Under the pieces are notes generated by a model. It did not search any database, was not told the DNA's origin, and saw only the letters and a program-made list of their open reading frames with translations. A stretch of 64,000 bases of DNA from Zunongwangia profunda SM-A87 (GTDB taxonomy: Bacteria > Bacteroidota > Bacteroidia > Flavobacteriales > Flavobacteriaceae): contig NC_014041.1 of assembly GCF_000023465.1 (NCBI RefSeq), positions 3,828,501 through 3,892,500 of the forward strand. The letters run 5' to 3'. A program made the position numbers and the translations under genes. Numbering within the stretch: position 1 is the first letter of the stretch; each line of letters begins with the position of its first letter. Below are positions 26,730 through 36,026 of this stretch, piece by piece.

Positions 26730-27350
26730 ATGGAATTAAACGAAAAACAAATACATATTCTAAAGGTCTCTGAAGAATTATTTTCTAAAAATGGTTTTGA
26801 TGGAACTTCGGTTAGGATGATTGCAAAAACAGCCGGAATTAATATTGCTATGATCTCCTACTACTTTGGAAGCAAAGAAAAACTCCTGGAAACCTTAGTT
26901 TCTTATCGCATTTCGAGTTTTAAAATTGAAATTGAACAGATAATTCAGCAGGAAAGCACTTTCATAGAAAAGATCGACGCTATAGTTGCCTCTGTCATAA
27001 AACGTATCCACAATAGCCGAAGGATACAAAAACTAATTCATTTTGAATTTTCCAGAGAGCATCCTAAAATCGATTTCTCTAATTATCTTAAAGGAAAACA
27101 GGAAAATCTGGATAGCTTAAAAAAACTAATTGAAGACGGGCAAAAAGAAGGTGTTTTTAGTAAAAATGTAAATATAGAGCTTATTATCCCTACGATATTA
27201 GGAAGCTACTTCAATTTGTACTACAACAAAAAGATATATTCTAAAGCTCACAGACTATTTGAGGAAGATAATTTTGATGAATTTGTAGCTCATACTTTAA
27301 CCCAACATATTCAAAGAACAATTAAAGCACTTTTAACCTATGAAGAGTAA
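26730..27350 (+). CDS. TetR/AcrR family repressor of the efflux operon
   Basis: 206 residues from MELNEK; an ATG at 26718 would add four. The N-terminal HTH (about residues 8-55) reads ILKVSEELFSKNGFDGTSVRMIAKTAG, then ISYYFGSKEKLLETLV, a textbook TetR signature. The C-terminal part is the variable ligand and dimer domain. It is first in the operon, overlapping the tolC-like gene by 11 bases. With the palindromic operator upstream it probably represses its own operon and is released by a drug-like ligand. Confidence 0.93.
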   Translation: MELNEKQIHILKVSEELFSKNGFDGTSVRMIAKTAGINIAMISYYFGSKEKLLETLVSYRISSFKIEIEQIIQQESTFIEKIDAIVASVIKRIHNSRRIQKLIHFEFSREHPKIDFSNYLKGKQENLDSLKKLIEDGQKEGVFSKNVNIELIIPTILGSYFNLYYNKKIYSKAHRLFEEDNFDEFVAHTLTQHIQRTIKALLTYEE

Positions 27351-28668
27351 ATCCCTAGTGTTAATGTGTTGTTTATTTTTAGGTTTCCAAAGTTTTTCTC
27401 AGGAAAATAAAACTTTAAGCCTTAAAGAAGCTGTAGACATTGCTCTTAATAACAGTGATGATGCCAAGCTTGCTGAAACGACCATTAAAACAGCTTCAGA
27501 AGAACTGAAGGTTACTAAAAACAACCAATATCCCGAGTTTTCCCTTTCAGGACAATATCAATACCTCACCAGTCCTGATATAGATCTTCAACTAGCGGTG
27601 GGAAATTCAAATCCTACTGAGGGAGAAGCAGAAGATGTTGGCACACCAGATATTAATCAAATCATGCTAGGCCAGGCCAGTGTTTCTATGCCTGTATTTT
27701 CAGGGTTTAAATTAAAAAATGCTGTAGCTGCCAGTATAAATAATTTTGAAGCCACAAGTCTTGAAGCTGCCAGTAGCAAAGAACGTATCGCGTTACAAAC
27801 AATTAGTACTTATCTTAATCTTTACAAGGCGCAGCAAATGGTAGCCGTTGTAAAAGAAAATCTTAAAAGCGCACAGCAGCGCGTTAAAGATTTTAGTGCT
27901 ATGGAAGAAAACGGACTATTAGCAAGAAATGATCTTTTAAAAGCGAAATTACAGGAAGCTAATATTCATCTTACACTAAAAGAAGCTCAAAAAAATGTTA
28001 GAATTCTAAATTTTAGATTGGCGACATTTTTAAAACTTCCAGAGGAATTCACTTTTAAATTACCAGAAGGAACAATAGGTATTACCCCTGCTATAGAAAA
28101 TAGTGCCATACATCGTGCAGATCTGGAAGCCCTGGAGTATAGACAAAAAGCTTCAGAAAACAACATCAAAATTGCAAAAGCTGACTATTATCCCTCTATT
28201 GCATTGATTGGTGGATATGCCGCTTTAGATATTCAAAATGCTTTAACCGTTACCAATGCAATGAATATAGGAGTTGGGGTAAGCTATGATATTTCAAAAA
28301 TATTTAAAGCTAAGAATGATGTGAAACTTGCACAGCATAAAGCTGAAGAACTTCAATACAATATCGCTAAAGCAAAAGACAATGTAAAAATTCAGGTTAA
28401 AAATGCAGAAGAAGAATACCAGCTGGCCTTAACCCAATTTGAAGTTTATTCACAATCGCAGGAACAGGCAGAAGAAAACTACCGTATTGTTAAAGATAAA
28501 TATGATAACGGCCTTGTAGATACCAATGATCTTTTAGAAGCCGATGTAGACCAACTTCAGTCTAAAATAAACAAAACAAACGCCCAGGCTGATATTAGCT
28601 TAAAATACTATCAATTATTACAAGCCGAAGGTCTTCTAACAAACAAATTCAATTTCAAAAACAACTAA
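27340..28668 (+). CDS. TolC family outer-membrane efflux protein
   Basis: 442 residues with a signal peptide (LVLMCCLFLGFQSFSQ). It is the TolC/OEP fold with two repeats: LSLKEAVDIALNNSDDAKLAETTIK near the start, then long coiled-coil helices and a second half with ADYYPSIALIGGYAAL and YRIVKDKYDNGLVDTNDLLEADV. It forms the outer-membrane tunnel of the tripartite pump encoded by the next two genes, 13 bases downstream. Confidence 0.94.
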   Translation: MKSKSLVLMCCLFLGFQSFSQENKTLSLKEAVDIALNNSDDAKLAETTIKTASEELKVTKNNQYPEFSLSGQYQYLTSPDIDLQLAVGNSNPTEGEAEDVGTPDINQIMLGQASVSMPVFSGFKLKNAVAASINNFEATSLEAASSKERIALQTISTYLNLYKAQQMVAVVKENLKSAQQRVKDFSAMEENGLLARNDLLKAKLQEANIHLTLKEAQKNVRILNFRLATFLKLPEEFTFKLPEGTIGITPAIENSAIHRADLEALEYRQKASENNIKIAKADYYPSIALIGGYAALDIQNALTVTNAMNIGVGVSYDISKIFKAKNDVKLAQHKAEELQYNIAKAKDNVKIQVKNAEEEYQLALTQFEVYSQSQEQAEENYRIVKDKYDNGLVDTNDLLEADVDQLQSKINKTNAQADISLKYYQLLQAEGLLTNKFNFKNN

Positions 28669-28681
28669 TCTTTTTAATAAG

Positions 28682-29764
28682 ATGGAAGAAAAGAAAAAAA
28701 CAAATAAGAAATTTATCTTCATTATAGGTGCATTAATCCTGGCTGGAATCATATATGGAGGGTATAAATTTATACATTCTTTATCTCATGAAGAAACCGA
28801 TGATGCCCAGGTAGAGGCCAATATGAACCCAATTATCCCCCATGTTAGTGGTTATATTGAGAAAGTTTTTGTTAGCGATAATCAAAAAGTAAAAAAAGGG
28901 GATACTTTATTGATAATCGATAATCGGGATTATAAAGTAAAATTGCAACAGGCAAAAGCCAATCTTTTGGCCGCCGAAAGTCAGGTGGGTGTAGCAAAAG
29001 CAAGTATAGGCTCTTATCAGGCCAATGCTGCGGCATCAAACTCGCAAGTCAAATCTGCCGGTGGAAATATTAAATCTGCGGAAATAAAATTATGGAGAGC
29101 TCAGCAGGATTTTAAACGTTACGAAAATCTTTTTGCCAATCATTCTATTACAGAACAGCAGTATGAACAGGCTCTTGCCGCAAAACAAGAAGCCGAGCAA
29201 CAATTAGAAATTCTTAAGAATCAGGAAAAAGCTTCTGCCAGTCAGCGCAATGCGGCGGTATCGCAAACTAAGATTTCAGAAAATCAGGTGAATGTTGCTG
29301 AAGCCAATGTAGAAAGTGCAAAAGCTGCGTTGGATGCAGCTTCATTAAATATGGATTACACCATAATCACCGCACCAATAGATGGGCAATTATCTAGTGT
29401 AGATATTCAACCGGGACAATTTGTACAACCGGGACAATCTCTCTTCTATTTAGTCAATACCTATGATAAATGGATCATTGCAAATTTTAAAGAAACTCAG
29501 CTGGAAAAAATGCGAATCGGGCAAAAAGTCGGGATTGAGGTTGATGCCTACCCAGATTACGAATTTGAAGGTAAAATTACCGCCTTTTCTCCCGCTACCG
29601 GTGCCAGATTCTCTTTACTTCCTCCGGATAATGCCACGGGAAACTTTGTAAAAACAGTACAAAGATTGCCCGTTAAAATTGAATTCTCTGATGAGAATGA
29701 TAAAGAAAAATTAGATCGTCTACGCTCTGGAATGAACGTGCTGGTCGATGTGCATTTAAAATAA
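28682..29764 (+). CDS. emrA: EmrA/HlyD family membrane fusion protein
   Basis: 360 residues. A single N-terminal membrane helix (about 10-30, FIFIIGALILAGIIYGGY) precedes the biotinyl-lipoyl halves (about 45-85, ETDDAQVEANMNPIIPHVSGYI ... KKGDTLLIID; and about 228-262, TIITAPIDGQLSSVDIQPGQFVQPGQ). A long coiled-coil hairpin rich in Ala, Gln and Lys lies between them, and the beta-barrel follows. TDDAQVEA is the EmrA hallmark. It bridges the EmrB-like transporter and the TolC-like tunnel. Confidence 0.94.
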   Translation: MEEKKKTNKKFIFIIGALILAGIIYGGYKFIHSLSHEETDDAQVEANMNPIIPHVSGYIEKVFVSDNQKVKKGDTLLIIDNRDYKVKLQQAKANLLAAESQVGVAKASIGSYQANAAASNSQVKSAGGNIKSAEIKLWRAQQDFKRYENLFANHSITEQQYEQALAAKQEAEQQLEILKNQEKASASQRNAAVSQTKISENQVNVAEANVESAKAALDAASLNMDYTIITAPIDGQLSSVDIQPGQFVQPGQSLFYLVNTYDKWIIANFKETQLEKMRIGQKVGIEVDAYPDYEFEGKITAFSPATGARFSLLPPDNATGNFVKTVQRLPVKIEFSDENDKEKLDRLRSGMNVLVDVHLK

Positions 29765-29767
29765 ATT

Positions 29768-31363
29768 ATGGCTGAAAATAAAGCTCAAATACAAGACGAA
29801 GACAGTCTGGTTGAATATGGATTCCGAAGAGTAATTATTACAATCACTGCCGTTTTATGTGCGCTTCTGGAAATTATTGACACTACGATCGTAAATGTTG
29901 CGCTAAATGATATGCGCGGTAGTCTTGGCGCCACTTTAACAGATATAGCATGGGTTATTACCGCTTATGCTATTGCCAATGTAATCATTATCCCAATGAC
30001 AAGTTGGCTTTCTAAGCAGTTTGGTCGCCGAAATTATTTTGCGGCTTCTATTATCATTTTCACCATCTCTTCTTTTCTATGCGGAAATGCAACTAATATC
30101 TGGGAACTGGTAGCCTTTAGGTTTATCCAGGGAATGGGTGGTGGTGCTCTTTTAGTTACGGCACAAACTATTATTACTGAAAGTTATCCTATAGCAAAAC
30201 GCGGTATGGCTCAGGCCATCTATGGAATGGGCGTTATCGTTGGTCCTACTTTAGGACCACCACTAGGTGGCTATTTAGTAGATCATTTTTCCTGGCCGTA
30301 TATTTTTTACATTAATATTCCGCTTGGGATTATTGCCACTTTCCTTACTATTCTATTTGTAAGGAGTCCTAAATATGGTGATAAACTCAAAGCAAATCAA
30401 GTTGACTGGTGGGGAATTATACTCCTTGCTACATTTATAGGATCATTACAATTTGTTTTAGAACATGGCCAGCAAGACGACTGGTTTGAAGATGGCACGA
30501 TTGTTACCTTATCGGTAATGGCCGCTTTTGGACTGGTATTATTTATTTGGAGAGAACTTACTTACAAATACCCAGTGGTAAATCTTAGGGTACTGAGAGA
30601 TACCAACTTAAGTATTGGTACAGTACTTACCTTTATACTTGGATTTGGGCTTTTTGGTTCCACTTTTATTATTCCTATTTATACCCAATCTATCTTAGGC
30701 TGGACAGCTACAGATGCGGGACTTTTACTTATCCCAAGTTCGATCACTACAGGTTTAATGATGCCGGTAATCGGTAAACTTTTAGAACGCGGAGTACCTC
30801 AAAAAATACTGGCCGCCGCTGGTTTTGGAGTCTTCTTTTTATATAGTTTATGGATGTATTTATTGATGACACCCGATACTGGAGCTGAAAATATGTTTTG
30901 GCCACTCGTCGTACGAGGAGTTGGATTAGGATTATTATTTGTACCTATTACTACGTTATCGCTTTCTACTTTAAAAGGCAAGGATATTGGTGACGGTGCT
31001 GCTTTTACAGGGATGATGAGACAACTTGGTGGATCTTTTGGTATTGCCATTATAACCACCTTTGTTTCGCGATTTACCCAGCAACACCGGGTAGATTTAA
31101 TACCAAATATTAGTCTGATCGATTTTCAGGTACAGCAAAGAATACAAGCACTACAACAAAACTTCATTCAAAAAGGATTTAGCATTAATGAATCTTTAGA
31201 TAAGGCATATACCTTACTAAATGCCAATGTTATGCGACAGGCTACCGTACTTTCGTATATGGACGTTTTTCTTTATCTGGGAATTTTATTCTTGATTTGC
31301 GTTCCTTTTGTACTCTTAATTAAAAAAGGATCAGGTAAAGTAGACACTAGTTCTGTTCATTAA
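29768..31363 (+). CDS. emrB: EmrB/QacA family (DHA2) drug:H+ antiporter
   Basis: 531 residues with about 14 membrane helices. DHA2 motifs include LLEIIDTTIVNVALNDM in TM1, WLSKQFGRRNYF (motif A), the GPTLGPPLGGYLVDHFSWPYIFYINIPLG motif C/D region, and a late GRGxG-like loop. It is the inner-membrane part of a tripartite multidrug pump with the adjacent EmrA-like and TolC-like proteins. It starts three bases after emrA. Tandem terminators close the operon. Confidence 0.95.
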   Translation: MAENKAQIQDEDSLVEYGFRRVIITITAVLCALLEIIDTTIVNVALNDMRGSLGATLTDIAWVITAYAIANVIIIPMTSWLSKQFGRRNYFAASIIIFTISSFLCGNATNIWELVAFRFIQGMGGGALLVTAQTIITESYPIAKRGMAQAIYGMGVIVGPTLGPPLGGYLVDHFSWPYIFYINIPLGIIATFLTILFVRSPKYGDKLKANQVDWWGIILLATFIGSLQFVLEHGQQDDWFEDGTIVTLSVMAAFGLVLFIWRELTYKYPVVNLRVLRDTNLSIGTVLTFILGFGLFGSTFIIPIYTQSILGWTATDAGLLLIPSSITTGLMMPVIGKLLERGVPQKILAAAGFGVFFLYSLWMYLLMTPDTGAENMFWPLVVRGVGLGLLFVPITTLSLSTLKGKDIGDGAAFTGMMRQLGGSFGIAIITTFVSRFTQQHRVDLIPNISLIDFQVQQRIQALQQNFIQKGFSINESLDKAYTLLNANVMRQATVLSYMDVFLYLGILFLICVPFVLLIKKGSGKVDTSSVH

Positions 31364-31377
31364 AAAATTACTACCCC

Positions 31378-31439
31378 AAATGCCAAATACTGGCATTTTT
31401 AAAGCCGTCGGATACCCCCAATTTCCGATGGCTTTTTTT
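31378..31439 (+). terminator. Two tandem terminators after the efflux operon
   Basis: Hairpin one is AAATGCCA/TGGCATTTTT (31378-31400). Hairpin two is AAAGCCGTCGGA/TCCGATGGCTTTTTTT (31401-31439). Both end in T-runs. Confidence 0.85.
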
Positions 31440-31561
31440 ATCCATTTCCATTCAACTATCGAAAACAACCGTTTAACGACACTAACCCCAAATTAAACGA
31501 ATGTTATTTAATTTTCACTATTATTATATGAATTTTGTTCACTTAAGACACTAAAATTAAA

Positions 31562-31975
31562 ATGAAAAATAAGCTGACCATCCTTTTTATAGAGGACGAT
31601 ATGATCGAAGTGATGAAATTGAACAGAACGATTTCTTCCCTTTCCCTACCTCACCATATCATTGAAGCTAAAAATGGTGAAGAAGCCCTTACGATCTTAA
31701 ATAAAAAAGATCGACTTCCAGATATTATATTTTTAGATCTGAATATGCCTAAAATGAATGGTATAGAATTTCTTAAAATCTTAAAGGCAGATGACATCTT
31801 AAAATATATCCCTACTATTATCCTAACCACTTCCAGTAACCGAAGAGATCTTTTAGAATGCTACAAAATTGGTATTGCAGGATACATTATTAAACCTTTA
31901 AAGTACGAAGATTATGTATCTAAATTAAGCAGTGCCCTGGATTATTGGAGCCAGAATGAATTAATTAAAGGATAA
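31562..31975 (+). CDS. CheY-like single-domain response regulator (Rcp1-type)
   Basis: 137 residues forming one receiver domain. The acidic pocket is EDDM (11-14), the phosphoacceptor is Asp59 in FLDLNMPKMNG, the switch Thr is in ILTTSSNR, and the conserved Lys is in IIKPLKYEDY. It has no output domain, like the Rcp1 regulators of PAS- or phytochrome-type kinases. It is the first gene of a seven-gene signalling operon, six bases before the H-NOX gene. It is a candidate acceptor or phosphate shuttle for the kinases and HPt protein downstream. Confidence 0.93.
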   Translation: MKNKLTILFIEDDMIEVMKLNRTISSLSLPHHIIEAKNGEEALTILNKKDRLPDIIFLDLNMPKMNGIEFLKILKADDILKYIPTIILTTSSNRRDLLECYKIGIAGYIIKPLKYEDYVSKLSSALDYWSQNELIKG

Positions 31976-31981
31976 TCAATT

Positions 31982-32542
31982 ATGAAAGGTATCGTATTTA
32001 CAGGCTTTCTCGATATGGTCGAGAAGAAATTTGGTATTGAGATAGTAGACCATATTATAACAGAATCCAAACTACAATCTGAAGGAGTTTATACCTCTGT
32101 AGGTACATATGATTTTGTAGAAATGCAAAGTCTTTTAGTAAGCCTTAGTAAAAAAGTAGCTATCCCCCTAGACGATCTTATTTATAATTACGGACTTTAT
32201 TTTTTTGACACCCTCGTAAATATCCATCCGGGAATCTTTGCATTGTATAAAGATCCCATAGAATTACTTTCTTCTATAGAGAATCATATTCATGTTCAGG
32301 TAAGAAAATTATATCCAGGAGCAGAACTTCCAACTTTTAAAATTATAAAAAAGCACGAAGATGAATTGGAAATTTTGTACTTTTCAGAGAGAGCGATGTA
32401 CATGTTCGCCAAAGCCCTAATGGAAAAAACTTTTGAACACTACGACCAGGATTCCCAAATACAATTAGAAAAAATTGAAAATAATGGGACAAAGGTCAGA
32501 TTCCTCATATCTAAAAAAAATGGAGCCTACCAAAAAAATTGA
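31982..32542 (+). CDS. H-NOX (heme nitric oxide/oxygen binding) sensor protein
   Basis: 186 residues, stand-alone H-NOX. MKGIVFTGFLDMVEKKFG at the start and GVYTSVGTYDFVEM (about 35-48) are family signatures. The proximal heme ligand is most likely His104 in NHIHVQVRKLYPG, by alignment with the guanylate cyclase beta1 segment ending LYPG-type. The propionate-binding YxSxR motif is complete as Tyr134-Ser136-Arg138 (YFSER). H-NOX proteins bind NO at ferrous heme and control a partner kinase or cyclase encoded beside them. Here the next gene, overlapping by 23 bases, is a multi-PAS histidine kinase, the expected partner. Confidence 0.95.
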   Translation: MKGIVFTGFLDMVEKKFGIEIVDHIITESKLQSEGVYTSVGTYDFVEMQSLLVSLSKKVAIPLDDLIYNYGLYFFDTLVNIHPGIFALYKDPIELLSSIENHIHVQVRKLYPGAELPTFKIIKKHEDELEILYFSERAMYMFAKALMEKTFEHYDQDSQIQLEKIENNGTKVRFLISKKNGAYQKN

Positions 32543-34889
32543 AATATTAGAAAGAGCACTTGAAAGAGAAAAAAAAGCCAGAAAACTGGCTGAAAAAATT
32601 TTAGAAGAGAAATCAACCGAACTATATGATCTCTCTGAAGCTCTTCGGCAATCTAATAACCGACTTAAAGAACTTCTAAAGGAAAAAACCTCACAATTAG
32701 AAGGGGTATTTGTTAATATTATCGATGCATATATCATTATGGACATTCAGGGGAATGTCTTAAAAATGAATCAGGCCGCTAAAGATATGCTTGGTTATGA
32801 TAATGAAAAAGAGGTTGTAAACCTACTAAAATTAGTTCATTCAGATTATGTAGAATATACGGCAGCAGCATTTAAACAACTATACCATACCGGTAGTTAC
32901 AATAATTATAAAGCCCGTATTATCACGAAAGATGGTACTGAAAAAATAGTCCAAATTAATGCAAGCATTATCTATGACCGTGAAGGAAAACCGATAGCTG
33001 CACAGGGAGTCGCCAGAGATATTACCGAAGAGATAGAAATTAAAAAACAACTGGAATCTCAAAACAAACAGTTAGATCTCATTTTAGACAACTCCCCTAT
33101 TGGTATCTCACTTACGCAAACTAATTTTAAAGGTGCGCTTAAAGTGAATAAGGCGCTAATTAATATGTTTGAATATTCTTTAGAGGAATTCAACAATCTT
33201 AGCATCAAAGACATTACCCATCCAGAAGATAATGACAGCAGTGAACAATTAAGACAAATGGTCGAAGGGAAAATAGACTCTTATACGATCAACAAACGCT
33301 ACATCAAGAAAAGTGGTGAAACACTATGGGCCAAAACAAAGGTTGCCGCTATTAGAGACGAAAATGGGAAAATTCTATACCAGGTGGCTACTATAGAAGA
33401 TATTACCAAAGAAAAAATTGCTAAAGAAAAAATTGAAGAGTCCGAAAATAGACTTTCAACCCTAATTGTTAATCTGCAAACGGGTATTCTACTGGAAGAT
33501 GAAAACCGTAAAATACTGCTCACCAATACCAAATTTTGTAATCTCTTTGGGATCGAAGCTCCGCCGGAATTATTAAAAGGAGCAGACTGCTCTAACGCAG
33601 CTGAAGAAAATAAAAAATATTTTAAAAATCCTGAACAATTTGTACAGAGAATTAGTGAGTTATTACGTAAAAAAGAAACCGTTATTGGAGAAGAATTAGA
33701 GCTAGTTAATGGAAGTATTTATGAACGAAGTTACATTCCTATTTATCACGAAGGACGCTACAAAGGCCATCTTTGGAGTTATGATGATATAACTATTCAA
33801 AAAAATTATAAAGAAAGTCTTAAGGCTCAAAAAGAAAAATATAGTAGTATCATCGCCAATATGAACCTGGGACTTTTAGAGGTAGATCTTAACGATCAAA
33901 TCCTGATGGCTAATCAAAGCTTTACTGAGATGAGTGGCTATAGTGAAGAAGAGCTCCTTGGGAAAACCGCATCTGATATTTTTCTAATTCCCGAATCAAA
34001 AGCCGACTTTGATAAAAATGACAAAGTTCGAAGAAAAGGAATGTCAAACTCCTATGAAGTACGCATAAAAACCAAAGACAATAAACTTAAATACTGGTTG
34101 GTTAGTGGTGCCCCTAACTATGATGTAAATGGCAAAATGCTTGGCTCTATTGGGATTCACCTGGATATTACAGAAATGAAACTGCTAGAAACTCAAAAAG
34201 AGCAATTGCTTAAGAACCTGGAGCAGCAAAACGAACATCTTAATGAATATGCCCATATTGTTTCTCACGATTTAAAATCACCTCTAAGAAATATCTCTGC
34301 TCTTTTAAGCTGGACAAAAGAAGACTTTAGAGAAAAGCTTGGTGAAGAAAGCCTGATGAACCTGGATCTTATGCAGGGAAAAGTAGAAAAGATGGATCAT
34401 CTAATCGAAAATATCTTAAGATATTCCAGTATTGAAGATGGTAATATTCAAAATCAGGAACTGAACCTTCAGGAACTGGTATCAGAAATTATTGAGTTAA
34501 TTTACATACCAGAGCATATTTCGGTGAGTATTCTTAGAAAATTACCGATAATCTACGGAGACCGCACCAGGATTCAGCAAGTCTTCCAAAACCTGTTAAG
34601 CAATGCGGTAAATTATATTGATAAAGAAAAAGGATTTGTAGAAATTGATTATACAGAAAATACGACACATTACACCTTCAGCATTAAAGATAATGGGATA
34701 GGTATAAAAAAAGAACATCACCAACGTATTTTCAAGATTTTTAATGCATTAGGAACTCACGAAAAATCTACTGGCGTAGGTTTAAGTATAGTAAAAAAAG
34801 TAATCGACTTATATGAAGGAGAAATCTGGCTGGATAGTGAGGTTGGTAAGGGAACCGTATTTTTCTTCAGCTTAAAAAAACAATCATGA
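32520..34889 (+). CDS. Multi-PAS sensor histidine kinase (H-NOX partner)
   Basis: 789 residues from the ATG at 32520 (MEPTKKIEILERAL). A start at 32475 is also open but lies deeper in the H-NOX gene. There are no membrane helices. An N-terminal coiled coil (about 5-55) precedes four PAS domains (about 60-165, 180-295, 310-415, 430-545; each after the first ends in a D-I-T-x-x PAC tail such as GVARDITEE, ATIEDITKE, IHLDITEM). HisKA carries His in YAHIVSHDLKSPL. The HATPase has QNLLSNAVNY (N box), IKDNGIGI (G1) and TGVGLSIVKK (G2). It is soluble and linked to H-NOX and to the FIST protein (ATGA overlap), which suggests it reads cytoplasmic gas or redox signals. Confidence 0.93.
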   Translation: MEPTKKIEILERALEREKKARKLAEKILEEKSTELYDLSEALRQSNNRLKELLKEKTSQLEGVFVNIIDAYIIMDIQGNVLKMNQAAKDMLGYDNEKEVVNLLKLVHSDYVEYTAAAFKQLYHTGSYNNYKARIITKDGTEKIVQINASIIYDREGKPIAAQGVARDITEEIEIKKQLESQNKQLDLILDNSPIGISLTQTNFKGALKVNKALINMFEYSLEEFNNLSIKDITHPEDNDSSEQLRQMVEGKIDSYTINKRYIKKSGETLWAKTKVAAIRDENGKILYQVATIEDITKEKIAKEKIEESENRLSTLIVNLQTGILLEDENRKILLTNTKFCNLFGIEAPPELLKGADCSNAAEENKKYFKNPEQFVQRISELLRKKETVIGEELELVNGSIYERSYIPIYHEGRYKGHLWSYDDITIQKNYKESLKAQKEKYSSIIANMNLGLLEVDLNDQILMANQSFTEMSGYSEEELLGKTASDIFLIPESKADFDKNDKVRRKGMSNSYEVRIKTKDNKLKYWLVSGAPNYDVNGKMLGSIGIHLDITEMKLLETQKEQLLKNLEQQNEHLNEYAHIVSHDLKSPLRNISALLSWTKEDFREKLGEESLMNLDLMQGKVEKMDHLIENILRYSSIEDGNIQNQELNLQELVSEIIELIYIPEHISVSILRKLPIIYGDRTRIQQVFQNLLSNAVNYIDKEKGFVEIDYTENTTHYTFSIKDNGIGIKKEHHQRIFKIFNALGTHEKSTGVGLSIVKKVIDLYEGEIWLDSEVGKGTVFFFSLKKQS

Positions 34890-36022
34890 AAATAGTTCAG
34901 GCATCTAAAGCCATAAGTTCTTCCTGGCAATATAAGGGTAATCACAAAGAACAACTAAGCAATCCTTTGGTTCTGATTTTTGCCGATAGGAAACTGTTGC
35001 AGGATCCTGAAATTTTAGAAGATATAAGAGAGGAATTTCCCTATAGACATCTTATATTCGGAAGCTCGGCGGGAGAAATAATAGGACAAAAGGTAACTGA
35101 AAACTCGGTAGCAGTAACCTTAATTGAATTCGAAAAATCTACTTTTGATATCAAGACTGCTAACATTTTAGAATATAATAAAAACGGGGAAGCGCTTGGT
35201 TTTGGATTAGCCAGTCGTTTTAAAAAAGAACATCTAAAACATCTTTTTATAGTTTCTGAGGGAAGTTATGTGAATGGCAGTGATTTAATTAAAGGAATTG
35301 AAAAATATACCGATCAGGAAATAAGTTTAACAGGGGGACTTTGCGGTGATGGTGACCGGTTTGAAACTACTTTAGCTTCTTATAATGAGAATCCTAAAAA
35401 GGGAGAAATTGTTATGATAGGACTCTATGGTGAAAGTTTAGAAATTAGTTATGCCAGCTATGGCGGCTGGATACCCTTTGGCCCCGAAAGAATTATCACA
35501 AAATCAAAAGCTAATGTTTTGATGGAACTGGATGATTTACCCGCCTTAGATCTTTATTCAAAATACCTTGGTAATAAAGCCAATCAACTTCCACAAGCCG
35601 CATTACTTTATCCTTTAAACATCAAAGAAGAAGGCAAAGAACATAACCTGGTACGCACCATTTTGAATATCGACGTTAAAAACAAATCGATGATTTTAGC
35701 CGGTGATGTCCCTGAAGGCTCGCATGCACAATTAATGATGGCAACAGTAGACGGCATTGCTGAAGGAGCCTCTACCGCCGCTGCAATGGCCCTTAAAAAA
35801 CACGCTAAACCGCCACAACTTGCTTTACTGGTAAGTTGTATTGGCCGTAAATTAGTAATGGATCAGCGTGTAGAAGAGGAAATTGAAGAAGTCTCTGAAA
35901 TTTTGGGAAAGCAGGCTGCTATAGCCGGTTTTTACTCTTACGGAGAAATAGCTCCATTTTTTACGAGCAATGAATGTAACCTGCACAATCAAACCATGAC
36001 CCTAACCTTAATTAGCGAATAA
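34886..36022 (+). CDS. FIST-domain sensor protein (NosP-like)
   Basis: 378 residues with a FIST N domain (about 25-215, with HLIFGSSAGEIIG and the LTGGLCGDG motif) followed by FIST C (about 225-365, GNKANQLPQAALLYPL ... SCIGRKLVM ... FYSYGEIAPF ... HNQTMTLTLI). FIST proteins are ligand-sensing partners of signalling enzymes. In proteobacteria one subgroup, NosP, binds heme and senses NO. Whether this one binds heme cannot be told from sequence alone. It overlaps the multi-PAS kinase gene by four bases and lies five bases before a kinase that has no sensor domain, which it probably controls. An H-NOX in the same operon is notable. Confidence 0.9.
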   Translation: MKIVQASKAISSSWQYKGNHKEQLSNPLVLIFADRKLLQDPEILEDIREEFPYRHLIFGSSAGEIIGQKVTENSVAVTLIEFEKSTFDIKTANILEYNKNGEALGFGLASRFKKEHLKHLFIVSEGSYVNGSDLIKGIEKYTDQEISLTGGLCGDGDRFETTLASYNENPKKGEIVMIGLYGESLEISYASYGGWIPFGPERIITKSKANVLMELDDLPALDLYSKYLGNKANQLPQAALLYPLNIKEEGKEHNLVRTILNIDVKNKSMILAGDVPEGSHAQLMMATVDGIAEGASTAAAMALKKHAKPPQLALLVSCIGRKLVMDQRVEEEIEEVSEILGKQAAIAGFYSYGEIAPFFTSNECNLHNQTMTLTLISE

Positions 36023-36026
36023 TATT

